DNA of 64,000 bases from Belliella baltica DSM 15883. GTDB lineage: Bacteria > Bacteroidota > Bacteroidia > Cytophagales > Cyclobacteriaceae. Below are positions 33,175 to 43,200 of this stretch, one piece after another. Each line of letters starts with the position of its first letter. Position 1 is the stretch's first letter. Location of the stretch: the NCBI RefSeq assembly GCF_000265405.1, contig NC_018010.1, forward strand, positions 2,253,501 to 2,317,500, given 5' to 3'. Under the pieces are notes generated by a model that was given only the letters and a program-made list of their open reading frames with translations, was not told the origin of the DNA and did not search any database. Position numbers and translations under genes: made by a program.

Positions 33175-34488
33175 TTAATTCCAAGCTTTATTCATTTCAT
33201 TTTTCTTTCTGTCTTCATCTACTTCGATGTACCTCTTAAAAGACTTATAGTCTGAGTGACCTGTAACCTTCATTACTACCTCTGCGGCCATGCCAAATGC
33301 TAGGGATAAGGTGACAAAAGTTTTTCTACCTGTATGAGCACTGATCATTTCGTGTTTTGGGACTATTTTCACTTCTCTTTTTGCTCCCCGAAAGCGAATG
33401 ATTTCTACAGGATCGTTGATCTCAGCTAATTTGCATAGCTCTTTGATATATTTGTTAAATTTCTGATTGGAGATCATTGGAAGTGGATTCAAATGTTCTG
33501 CATACTTTTCAAGAATTGCTCGAGAATATTGGTTTAAAGGCACTATTGAGGGTTCCTTTGTTTTTGTTATAACAAGTTTAATTTCATCCTCTTTAATATG
33601 ATGTCTTTGCAGCTGTTCTAGATCTGAATATCTATAGCCAGTTGCACAGCTGAAGACGAATATGTCCCTAATCTGGTCTAGCCTTTTATTATTTGATAAA
33701 TCGTGAGTAATCAGTTTTTCGAATTCTTTTGCTGTAAGCGCTATCACCTCAAGCTTTTCTTTTTTTATGGTGAATTCCTTGAATCCGTCATTGACTTCTA
33801 TTCCTTTTCTTTTAGCATAGTTTATGAATGTTTTTAATGTGCTCAGCTGTTTGGCGATAGAGATATTATTTAAAAAGGTAACATGGCCTGTTTTGGGGTT
33901 CTTCTTTTCCCATTGAATTAAATAATTCTGAAAATCTTGAAAAAATTGATAATTCATTTCCTGGAATCTAATGGGCGTTCTTCGAAAATCTTGGAAGTTC
34001 TTGAGGTGTTTTTTGAGTGATTTATATACAACCATACTTCCTTTCACTCTTGAAGGTGCATTTTCAGTTATGTATTGATCTATGAAATCATATACAAGAG
34101 TAGTAGGCTCAACTTTTTTTGTAACCTCTTTTTTGGATTCTTTAACTTTGGAAACAAGCATCTCTAGATCATATACTATAGCTTTTGCCCTAAAATCAAT
34201 TTCTATTTGTCTGATTTTTGATTTCAGTTCATTCAGAATGTCTTGATACATGATCAAGGTTATTTTTCTGGGAATTAGGTCTCCAAATTTTTTTTCTAGT
34301 ATCGCTTTCTGTTTAATTGTAAGGTCTATGATTTCTTGTTTATCATGTGACCAAAGTTCTGGAATCAGTTTTATGCCAGTAGAAACCTTGACTTTCTGTC
34401 CCCTTAAATGAATAATTAGAACTAAAGGTTGTTCCCCCTTTTTGTTAATCAGATCCTTACGGAGCATAAAACTCAATGTCGCCTGCAT
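33175..34488 (-). CDS. int: Tyrosine recombinase (integrase) of the island
   Basis: A 437-residue phage-type integrase. It has an N-terminal arm-binding domain (about 1-100), a SAM-like core-binding domain (about 130-230) and a catalytic domain with Arg286 (CATGYRYSDL), His385-x-x-Arg388 (SAHTGRKTF), His411 (VTGHSDYKS) and the nucleophile Tyr420 (FKRYIEVDE). All catalytic residues are intact. It would integrate and excise the island at the tRNA-Ser 3' end. The gene starts 179 bp from attR and reads into the element. Confidence 0.95.
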   Translation of the reverse strand: MQATLSFMLRKDLINKKGEQPLVLIIHLRGQKVKVSTGIKLIPELWSHDKQEIIDLTIKQKAILEKKFGDLIPRKITLIMYQDILNELKSKIRQIEIDFRAKAIVYDLEMLVSKVKESKKEVTKKVEPTTLVYDFIDQYITENAPSRVKGSMVVYKSLKKHLKNFQDFRRTPIRFQEMNYQFFQDFQNYLIQWEKKNPKTGHVTFLNNISIAKQLSTLKTFINYAKRKGIEVNDGFKEFTIKKEKLEVIALTAKEFEKLITHDLSNNKRLDQIRDIFVFSCATGYRYSDLEQLQRHHIKEDEIKLVITKTKEPSIVPLNQYSRAILEKYAEHLNPLPMISNQKFNKYIKELCKLAEINDPVEIIRFRGAKREVKIVPKHEMISAHTGRKTFVTLSLAFGMAAEVVMKVTGHSDYKSFKRYIEVDEDRKKNEMNKAWN

Positions 34489-34666
34489 TTTTTCTTTTGT
34501 TTAATTTTCAAACATAATAATTATAAATTAAAGGGACTAATAGAGGGGTGAAAAAGTTGAGCAATATTGATTATTACTGTACAAAAATGAATAATAGCAT
34601 CATTTAAAAAGCGTATTGAATGTATTTTAATTGCAGTTTTACTCTAATTTGACCAATAGGTTACAT

Positions 34667-34727
34667 TCCCTCCTCCTCTGCAAAACAAAACCCTAACAGA
34701 CTGTAAAACAGGACGTTAGGGTTTTTT
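34667..34727. repeat. attR: 61-bp direct repeat of the tRNA-Ser 3' end
   Basis: A copy of 6295-6355 with two substitutions. It includes the last 14 nt of tRNA-Ser and a terminator hairpin, but no functional tRNA. It marks the right border of the island. The flanking gaps 34489-34666 and 34728-34861 hold no recognised gene. Confidence 0.92.
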
Positions 34728-34861
34728 TCGTTTAGGGTCATTACGGAACAAATACTATTTTAGAGAGGTCAATATGTCTGGAACGGGGGCAGCATTCTTT
34801 GGAATATCCAACATTCTGTCAAAAGTGGCTTTGAAACGGGTCGTTCCAATTATAACAAGTA

Positions 34862-35440
34862 CTAACTCCCTTTCAGTTTTTCTCTTTTTGCCGACAGCTT
34901 TGCAATTTGTTCGATTCTTGATATTCTAGTTTTCTCAGTTTTTGCAAGTTTAATATATCTCAATACAAACCTTTTACTGGAATCATTTATGTTATAAAAA
35001 AACTCAGAGGCTCCTTCATATTTCTCCAATGCTTTTTGCAGGTCTTCTGGAATGACCAAATTGTCAACATCCTCCATAAAATCCCATAAGCCAGTCTGCT
35101 TAGAAAGGGCTATAGATTGAAATCCAGCTTGATGCATTTTTCCTTCCTTAATTAACTTACTTGCACGATCTTTATAAGTCTTTGCCCAATGTGTTACTTT
35201 ACGAGGTGAGATCAACTGCATTGTTTTGATATCATCTAATTTTCTTCGTATACCATCTATCCACCCAAAGCAAATTAATTCATCTAATACAGCAGAGGTA
35301 GAGAGGTATTTATCTTGTTCAACTTTCTTGTAAGTAACCAACCAAACACTTTCCTCTTGTGAATGGTGATTTTCCAACCAGGCTCTCAATTCAAGACTGG
35401 ATTTTACCTCTACTTTAGCAAAATTTTCTGTTTCGATCAT
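34862..35440 (-). CDS. YdeI/OmpD-associated family protein
   Basis: 192 residues of the YdeI/OmdA family: SSLELRAWLENHHSQEESVW at the start, LDELICFGWIDGIRRKLD as the central signature, and RFVLRYIKLAKTEKTRISRI near the C-terminus. The family is linked to stress tolerance in some bacteria, but its biochemistry is unknown. It is the first chromosomal gene right of the island and is not part of the xylan locus. Length is normal. Confidence 0.85.
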   Translation of the reverse strand: MIETENFAKVEVKSSLELRAWLENHHSQEESVWLVTYKKVEQDKYLSTSAVLDELICFGWIDGIRRKLDDIKTMQLISPRKVTHWAKTYKDRASKLIKEGKMHQAGFQSIALSKQTGLWDFMEDVDNLVIPEDLQKALEKYEGASEFFYNINDSSKRFVLRYIKLAKTEKTRISRIEQIAKLSAKREKLKGS

Positions 35441-35543
35441 TCAGGGAATTATTTCAATTTTTCTAACTTAACAGTTATCAAACATCCTTAAAGGCAGCAC
35501 TGTTTAACTCCATTCGAAATTTTGTTTCAGTATTTGGCTTAAA

Positions 35544-36551
35544 TTAATCTCTTTCTTTTTGACGAAAATCAGGAAAACCGCTAGGAGTCCATTTTATTGA
35601 CCTGGCTCTTGTGGCACGATTTGGATCTGAGAGTTCATGACCTTGAATTTCCTTATAATCTCTTGCGTGATAAATCATGATAACAGTTTCATTATCTTCG
35701 GCTAAAGTGAAAGAGTTATGACCTGGGCCGTATCTTTCCAATTCTTCATTTGTATAAAATACAGGACCAGGTGATTTATTCCAATTCGATATATTCATAA
35801 TATCACTGTTTTCATCTATCCAAAGTAAACCTAAACAGTAGTTTTCATTTGTTGCACTTGCAGAATATGTTACAAAAATTTTTCCGTTTCGCTTGATTAC
35901 TGCGGGGCCTTCATTTACATTATATTTTACTCTTTCCCATCCAAATTCAGGCTCTGTAAGCACTATTTCTGGTCCTGTTAGTGTAGTAGGGTTTTTCATT
36001 TCAGACATGACAAGTGCAGTTCCATGTTCTCCGCCTTTGACATTTTGTGCCCATATCATATACCGTTTACCATTGTGTTCGAAGGCAGTTGCGTCTAATG
36101 AAAATGAATCAATCTTAGATTTTATTTGACCTTCTTCTTTCCAGTTTGCTTGTGTAGGATCATCTGATGAGCTCGATAAAGCCCACATTCTAATGTTCCA
36201 GATGTCTTCGGCTTCACCTGCTGCAAAATATATATACCATTTGCCATCGAATTTGTGAAGCTCTGGAGCCCAAATGTGATGACCCATTACTCCTTTTTCG
36301 TGCTTTACCCAGATTACTTTTTCTTCAGCTTCCTTCAGTCCATTGATGGTTTGGGCTTTTCGAATTACAATTTTGTCATATTCTGGCACTGTTGCTATCA
36401 AGTAATATGTGCCATCCGAATCTTTATATACCCAAGGATCTGCTCGTTGTTCTGCGATAGGGTTGTCAAAAGTATATTCTTGAGAAAATGCTTGAATATT
36501 TAATCCAATGATCAATAGAGTTACTAGACTAAAGTGAATAAGGTTTTTCAT
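35544..36551 (-). CDS. GH43 family glycoside hydrolase, exo-arabinofuranosidase type
   Basis: A 335-residue secreted protein with signal peptide (LLIIGLNIQAFSQ). The five-bladed GH43 propeller follows, with catalytic base Asp38 (EQRADPWVY), pKa-modulating Asp153 (SLDATAFEH) and acid Glu214 (VNEGPAVIK). Sequence style fits the subfamily 26 exo-1,5-alpha-L-arabinofuranosidases, though beta-xylosidase activity is not excluded. It would remove arabinose side chains in the periplasm. It is divergent from the esterase at 37098 and faces a 546-bp control region with two LacI-type operator-like sites. Confidence 0.88.
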   Translation of the reverse strand: MKNLIHFSLVTLLIIGLNIQAFSQEYTFDNPIAEQRADPWVYKDSDGTYYLIATVPEYDKIVIRKAQTINGLKEAEEKVIWVKHEKGVMGHHIWAPELHKFDGKWYIYFAAGEAEDIWNIRMWALSSSSDDPTQANWKEEGQIKSKIDSFSLDATAFEHNGKRYMIWAQNVKGGEHGTALVMSEMKNPTTLTGPEIVLTEPEFGWERVKYNVNEGPAVIKRNGKIFVTYSASATNENYCLGLLWIDENSDIMNISNWNKSPGPVFYTNEELERYGPGHNSFTLAEDNETVIMIYHARDYKEIQGHELSDPNRATRARSIKWTPSGFPDFRQKERD

Positions 36552-36774
36552 TGTAATGTTTCTTTGATATTAGGGAATGTTTTTAAATGTGACTGGATAA
36601 AATTAGTGTATTTTTGACATTTAAAAAATGGCATGGAAAAATTTACTGACGTGAAGCTATTCAACTTGATTTAAAGTTGCTTTTTTTAATACTGAATCAA
36701 ATAAAATCACAGGGGAAAATTTTTGAGAAATCAGTGAGTGAATTTTTGCTTTTATTTTGGATTCGCTTCATGAA

Positions 36775-36788
36775 TGAAACCGATTTCA
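36775..36788. promoter_or_regulatory. LacI-family operator-like site 1
   Basis: TGAAACCGATTTCA fits the LacI/CcpA-type palindrome TGWAANCGNTNWCA at every position. It lies in the 36552-37097 gap between the divergent GH43 and esterase genes. That gap otherwise shows no gene. Confidence 0.5.
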
Positions 36789-36985
36789 GTAATGTGTTTA
36801 CAAAGTTTTAATTTAAGAGATTTCAGGCTATCTAGCTCAAGGATTTGAACTGTTATATGGTTTAACAAAAAAATTGTCCGTATAATCTTAAATTTAACCT
36901 CTTCTTTTGGAATCAATTATTCTTCCCTTACTTACAAAAATATTTATCTTATATTGAAATTGAGACCAATTGATTTAAAATAAAA

Positions 36986-36999
36986 TGAAATCGGTTGCA
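36986..36999. promoter_or_regulatory. LacI-family operator-like site 2
   Basis: TGAAATCGGTTGCA fits the same palindrome with one mismatch. It lies 98 bp before the esterase start and 197 bp from site 1. Confidence 0.45.
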
Positions 37000-37097
37000 T
37001 TTTTAATTTATTTTCACCAAGTTTATCGCACTGTTTCCTGAAAGATCAAAAGTTAGATTAAATCTTTCAGTTAGTAGCCTATTCTAAATGACCCAAA

Positions 37098-39050
37098 ATG
37101 ATCATATTTCGTCATTTCTTTCTAACTATTTTTATCCTAGCATTAGGGCTAGGAAAAGAATGTTTTGGTGGAATAAAACTCCCCGTCTTGATTAGTGATG
37201 GCATGGTATTGCAAAGAGATATTCCTCTTTCTATTTGGGGATGGGGTGATGCAAATGAATTGATCAAAATAGAATTTAATGGAATTAGTGTAGCCCAAAA
37301 GATTAAATCAGATGGATCCTGGGAATTGTCTTTACCTTCCATGAATGGGGGCGGTCCTTTTGTAATGAAAATCTCTAGTGCGGAAGATTTTTTAGTAATT
37401 AATGATATTTGGATAGGAGATGTTTGGCTTTGTTCTGGTCAATCAAACATGGAAACTACCATGGAGCGAGTAGAACCGATGTTTCCAAAAGAGTTTGTTA
37501 ATGTGAAAAATCCAAAAATCAGGTATTTCGATGTGCTTGATGATTATTCATTTACAGAAGTAAAATCGGATTTGAAAGGAGGAAAGTGGCTTGAATTGAA
37601 TGAAGAGACTATCAGGTCATATGCTGCTGTTCCTTATTTTTTTGCAAAAAACATCAATGAAAAATATGATGTTCCTATCGGAATGATCAATGCAAGTGTA
37701 GGAGGTTCACCAATTCAATCTTGGCTTCGGGAGGAAGATTTGAAGCAGTTTCCAAAGGATTATCAAGAAGCATTGTATTTTCAAAAACCGGGTTTTATTG
37801 AAGAAATTGAAAAATCTGATCAAAAAAAAATTAATGATTGGAGACAGGAATTAAGATCAAAGGATATTGGACTTGCCAACCCTGAAATTCCATGGTTTTC
37901 AAATAATTATCAATCAGAAAATTGGGACGAGATGAAAGATCTCGATTTTTTCCCAACGGAAAAAGATCAACCGATAAATGGAGTTTACTGGCTTAGAAAA
38001 GAAATTTATTTAGATTTTGATCCGGTCGATCAGGGAGCTGCAAAGTTACTTTTGGGAACGCTTGTGGATAGTGACGAAGCTTTTATCAATGGAGTATCTG
38101 TTGGCAGCACTGGCTACAGATATCCTCCAAGAAGATACTCAGTCCCAACGGGAGTTTTGAAAAAAGGGGAAAATGTTCTTACAGTAAGGATTGTAAGTGA
38201 AAGAGGTCGAGGAGGATTTGTTTCAGAGAAGCCATATCAACTACAAATTGGTAATCAGATTTTTGATATCAGTAAAAACTGGGAATATAAGTTGGGTGCT
38301 AAAATGCCACAAGCACCAAGTCAGACAACCATTCGTTTCAAGCCAATGGGGCTTTATAATGCTATGATTTCTCCTCTGCAAAAATTCAAGATTAAAGGAA
38401 TACTTTGGTATCAAGGAGAGTCAAATGTAGGTGCTGCCGAAATTTATGAAAAACAATTTTCATCCTTGATCAAAGGTTGGAGAGAGGAGTGGAATACACC
38501 TAATCTTCCTTTCCTGTATGTTCAATTATCTAATTTTATGGAGGTTACATCGGAAACTCAAGAGAGTGGTTGGGCAGATATGCGTGAAATACAAAGAAAA
38601 TCATTAAAAATACCTCAAACTGGTATGGCGATTACTATAGATGTAGGAGAAGCAAATGATATTCATCCCTTAGATAAGAAAAGTGTTGGAGACCGATTGG
38701 CATTGCAAGCATTAAAATTGGCTTATGATGAAAAAATGGGGCCGTTTTCTGGACCGTTGTTTGAAAAAGCAAAAATTAGAAAGGGAAAGGTCAAATTGAT
38801 TTTTAAAGAAACTGGTCAAGGTTTGTCAACCTCAGATGGAGAATCTTTATCAGGATTTGCCATTTCTGATGAAAATGGCAATTTTAATTGGGTGAATGCA
38901 GAAATTTTAGATCACTCTATAATTTTAGATATTCAAGAATATACTGTACCGTTCAAGATAAGGTATGCTTGGGCAAATAACCCAGAATGGGCCAATTTGA
39001 TCAATTCAAGTGGATTACCCGCTTCGCCTTTTGAAGTTGAATTATTTTGA
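37098..39050 (+). CDS. Sialate O-acetylesterase-like SGNH esterase (acetylxylan esterase, CE20 type)
   Basis: A 650-residue secreted esterase with signal peptide (FLTIFILALGLGKECFGG). The SGNH hydrolase domain has catalytic Ser116 in SGQSNMETT, block II SVGGSPIQSW, block III WYQGESNV and the Asp/His pair in NDIHPLDK. A beta-sandwich insert (about 260-400) interrupts it. Such enzymes in xylan loci remove acetyl groups, and some also carry glucuronidase-linked functions with a second domain. Here it opens the plus-strand half of the locus. A preference for acetylxylan is inferred from context. Confidence 0.85.
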   Translation: MIIFRHFFLTIFILALGLGKECFGGIKLPVLISDGMVLQRDIPLSIWGWGDANELIKIEFNGISVAQKIKSDGSWELSLPSMNGGGPFVMKISSAEDFLVINDIWIGDVWLCSGQSNMETTMERVEPMFPKEFVNVKNPKIRYFDVLDDYSFTEVKSDLKGGKWLELNEETIRSYAAVPYFFAKNINEKYDVPIGMINASVGGSPIQSWLREEDLKQFPKDYQEALYFQKPGFIEEIEKSDQKKINDWRQELRSKDIGLANPEIPWFSNNYQSENWDEMKDLDFFPTEKDQPINGVYWLRKEIYLDFDPVDQGAAKLLLGTLVDSDEAFINGVSVGSTGYRYPPRRYSVPTGVLKKGENVLTVRIVSERGRGGFVSEKPYQLQIGNQIFDISKNWEYKLGAKMPQAPSQTTIRFKPMGLYNAMISPLQKFKIKGILWYQGESNVGAAEIYEKQFSSLIKGWREEWNTPNLPFLYVQLSNFMEVTSETQESGWADMREIQRKSLKIPQTGMAITIDVGEANDIHPLDKKSVGDRLALQALKLAYDEKMGPFSGPLFEKAKIRKGKVKLIFKETGQGLSTSDGESLSGFAISDENGNFNWVNAEILDHSIILDIQEYTVPFKIRYAWANNPEWANLINSSGLPASPFEVELF

Positions 39051-40204
39051 TCCTAACAGAAAAATGACTTTTTATTTGGTAACTGCTTTTTAGCTTTTCA
39101 ATTGATTTTTTTTAGCCTAAGGTGAGTTCAAACTGATGATTTCCAGACACTTGAAAATGATTGTCTGCAATAAGCCTAAAATGTGTTTTTACTACAATTG
39201 ATTTTGCGGATAATTGTCATCAACTATGCTACGGCACACAAATTTCAACAGCAGTAAAAATTTAAGGTTTAGTTTGTTTAAGTGACTACAGGTATAAAAT
39301 CGGGTATGAAAATACTTGAAGCTGAAAAATCTATAAACATCAAATATGAATCTGTTTTATTTTCTATTTACTTTAAAAAAATGATCATTAAAATCAGATT
39401 AAAAAGGATGTTTCAAAAGCAATTTTCATCTAATTATTTTCTTTTTTGAATCTGAATTTATCATAAACAGTAGGTAATTCTGGAATTTAGTTAATTCTAT
39501 TCAAGAATATTTTCAATAATCGATCTTCTATATCTTAATTGATTTGATATTATCAAATATTATAGAATTTTTAAAAATTTATTTCCTTGTTTTTGTATCG
39601 TAAATAACTGAAAGTCAATATGTTGACTTAAGCGAAATGCTATTTTTTTTAGTAAATATTCAAAATCCTAACTGATTCAGCCTCAGGAACCTTTTTGGTC
39701 AATTTTTGCGGTTTTGTAAAACGCAATGAATATTTTAAGTAATTGAAAATCAGTATTTTAAATATTTTTTAAAAAATTCTTTTTATCATTCTCACTTTAT
39801 ATATTTGATTAAGTTAATTTCATAAAAAACCCAAAGTAAAATGCCAGTTCAATTTATTTCATCCTTCTTTTGTAAAGCACCTTTTTCAACAGGTTTTTCT
39901 TCCAGATTTGGAATCGAATTGTTGGAAAGCTTTTGTTTGTTTCATCCACATTTGCTCTTTAATAAAAATTACTCTCCCTTAGGTTCCTGATAGGATGAAG
40001 TAGAATTTGATCTTTTCTTTTAGAGTTTCGGAAAGATAAAAGATCAGACATTGACCTCAAATTTACATCTAAAAAGGGAATTTGATAATAGCAATTATAT
40101 AATATATACATAACCCAAAACCTAAAGCAATGATGACTAAAAAATCAAATACTAGTTAGTAATAAGTTTCGGAAGAATTTCTTCTGATTTGGCGAATATT
40201 CATT
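39051..40204. other. Long AT-rich intergenic region upstream of the first susC
   Basis: 1154 bp with no convincing coding frame. Noted items: an imperfect inverted repeat TTGCGGTTTTG/TAAAACGCAA near 39706-39726, and a nine-codon frame (ATG 40131) that may be a chance leader. It most likely holds the promoter and control sites of the susCD operon. No terminator or RNA gene was recognised. Confidence 0.5.
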
Positions 40205-40210
40205 TTGCTA

Positions 40211-43200
40211 ATGAATCGTCAACAATCAATCTTTCAAACCTTAAAATATTATTTATCAAAATTTTATATGGATATACATTTACTAAGGCGATTCTTTTTC
40301 TTATTAAGAAGCGTGACGTATGTTCTGGTAGCTCAGCTGATATTTAGCTCTGTCTTACCATTACATGCTAGAGATTCAAAAGGAATGGGCGCTGATGAAT
40401 TCTTAGATTCATCTTCAACAGGCTCGAACTATGTGCATGGTGAACTTAGACAAGAAGCTAAGTTAGAAGTCACTCAAGAAAAAAGTGATTCAAAAATCTC
40501 AAATGAAAAGCTTGAGAAATCATCTGTTAAAGCTGTCTCAGGTTCTCAATCAATAATTGAGGAATTAGCTGAGGAGAATAAGTTTTTATTTAACAAAAAT
40601 GGAAGTAAAAACCTTTCATCTGATTCCAATAGTAATGTAAGTTCCGAAGCATCACTAGCTCAAATTACAGGTGTAGTGACGGATGGAAGAGATGGGTTAC
40701 CCATTCCTGGAGTAACAGTACTGGTCAAAGGAACCACAAGAGGCGTAGCTACAGATTTAGATGGTAAATATTCTTTAGATGTTCAGCCTGGTGAAGTTTT
40801 GATTTTTAGCTTCATTGGATTCAAATCTTCAGAGGTTTTAGTCAGTGAAAATAAAACTGTTTATAACGTCGTACTCAATGAAGATCAGACTTCTTTAGAA
40901 GAAGTTGTCATCATTGGATATGGTGAGCAGCGAAAAGAGACGCTTATTGGAGCAGTTTCACAAACCAATAGTGCTACATTACAAAGAACTGGTGGGGTTT
41001 CTAGTTTAGGAGCTGCATTGACTGGTAACTTGCCTGGATTGATTACAACCGCAAGTTCGGGTATGCCAGGAGACGAAACGCCACAGATTTTCATTAGAGG
41101 GCAAAACAGCTGGAATGGTAATTCTCCATTTATTCTTGTGGATGGTGTAGAAAGACCAGAATTTTTCAATCAAATGGATATTGGGTCAGTGGAGTCAATT
41201 TCAGTCTTGAAAGATGCCTCGGCTACAGCAGTATTTGGTTCTAGAGGAGCCAATGGAGTAATCATAGTAACCACCAAAAGAGGTAAAGAAGGTAAAGCAG
41301 AAATTGTAGCAAGAGTGAATGCTACTGTGAAAGCTCCTTCAAAATTGCCAGGAAAAATGGATGCTTATGATGCTATTGGAATTAGAAATCAAGCGATCGA
41401 AAGAGAACTTTCTGTTAGTCCGCAAGCATGGTCTCAAATGATACCACAAGGAATCAGAGAAAAATACAGAAATCCAGCAAATCTCGCAGAAGCAGAAAGA
41501 TATCCAAATATCGATTGGCAAGATTATCTCTTCAAAGATTATGCAATGGCTTATAATGCCAATGTATCTATAAGCGGAGGTACGAAGCTCACAAAATATT
41601 TTGCCTCTTTTGATTTTCAAAATGAAGGTGATTTGTTTAAGCAAATTGAAAATGATAGAGGTTACCAACCTGGATATAATTACAACAGACTAAATTTTAG
41701 AAATAACTTAGATTTCCAATTAACCTCAACTACACAACTCAAAATTAATTTGGGTGGTATCTATGGTGTTAGAAAGACACCATGGCAAGGAGGAAATGAT
41801 GCTAATTTTTGGCGAGCAGCCTACAGAAATCCACCTGATGCATTTGTTCCAAGATATTCCAATGGTCTATGGGGATATTATCCATTAGATGATTATGGAG
41901 CGATCAACTCAGCAAGAGTGTTAGCAATTGGTGGGGTAGAAAATATCACTACAACCAGTTTATCTACTAATTTGGTGCTTGAGCAGGATCTGAAAATGAT
42001 CACTGAAGGCTTGACTTTCAGAGCGACTATGGCAGTGGATAATACATTCACAGAAGTGGGAAGAGGTGTAAATGACCTTTTTAATGATACCGAACAAATG
42101 TGGATAGACCCTGTAACTGGAAGACAAAATTTCAAAAATAATTTTGATAACAGCAATTTTGACTTTTTTCAGCCTATAGCATGGACAACGCAAGGAGGAA
42201 ATGTTCAAGGTGCTCAAAGAAGAATGTTCTATCAAGGTCAATTGAATTATGTCAAAACAATCAATGATGACCACAATATCAATTTGATGGGCTTGTTCAG
42301 TAGACAAGAGGATGCTATTGGTAACATAATCCCTAGCTACAGGGAGGATTGGGTGTTCAGAACAGTATATGATTACAAGAGAAAGTATCTTGTAGAATAT
42401 AATGGTGCTTACAACGGCTCTGAAAAATTTGGTGTTGATTACAGATTTGCATTTTTCTCGTCCGGGGGTTTAGGATGGGTTGTTTCAGAAGAAAACTTCA
42501 TGAAGCAAATCTCAGCGATAGATTTCTTGAAAGTAGCTGCATCATATGGTCAAGTAGGTGATGATAATATAGGAAGTAGATTCTTATATATGAATCAATG
42601 GGCATTTGGAGGCAACTCTCGACTCAATACGATCGGATGGAGAGATGGGTACAGTCCATATACTTGGTATAGAGAGCAAGTAATTGGAAACCCAAGTGTA
42701 AGATGGGAAACAGTTTATAAATACAATTTGAAAACTGAGTTCAGTCTTTTTGACGGTATGCTAGATGGTAGTTTTGATATATTCAAAGATGATCGAGTTG
42801 ACATTCTAATGGCCGGAGATCGATCAATTCCAAGTTATTTTGGCGCCAATGCACCAGCTGCTAACCTAGGAAGAGTAACTACCACTGGTTACGAAGTTGA
42901 GCTAGGATTCAATAGAGTTTTAAGAAATGGAATAAGAGTTTGGGCAGATCTTGCCGTAACAAGAGCAATCGATGTAGTGATCAATAGAGATGATCCTGAG
43001 TTTTTGGTTGATTATCAAAAGCAAGCAGGTTATCAATTAGGTCAATATAGATCTCTTTTAGATATGGGATATTATAACTCTTGGGATGAATTGTATGCAA
43101 GTACTCCATACAATACGAATAATGCTAGCAAGTTGCCTGGAGGGTATCTTATTGCAGATTTCAATGGAGATGGGATTATTGATGCATTTGATAGCGCACC

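Larger units (their letters stand above)
6295..34727. mobile_element. Integrative mobilizable element carrying a defence cargo, inserted in tRNA-Ser
   Basis: A 28.4-kb island bounded by the att repeats. The right part (28.6-34.5 kb) encodes integrase, an HTH/excisionase-like protein, a DUF3987 ATPase and a BfmA/BfmB mobilization pair, but no conjugation (type IV secretion) genes. This makes it a mobilizable rather than self-transmissible element. The left part (6.6-22.8 kb) is anti-phage cargo. Three IS elements lie between (23.5-28.0 kb). The integrase gene lies at the end away from the tRNA, next to attR. Confidence 0.88.

Noticed and set aside
34755-34930. A minus-strand frame (ELVLVIIGTTRFKATFD) behind the YdeI-like gene, and an overlapping plus-strand 52-codon frame from 34773
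   Set aside because: Neither has a supported start or family. The YdeI-like protein ends normally without it, so both are probably chance frames next to attR.
39705-39726. Imperfect inverted repeat TTGCGGTTTTG/TAAAACGCAA as the susC operator
   Set aside because: One arm carries an extra base, and the site lies about 480 bp before the gene with no second copy; kept only as a note in the intergenic entry.
40131-40160. Nine-codon frame ATG-ATG...TAG before susC 1 as a leader peptide
   Set aside because: No hairpin or attenuator structure accompanies it and such short frames are expected by chance.
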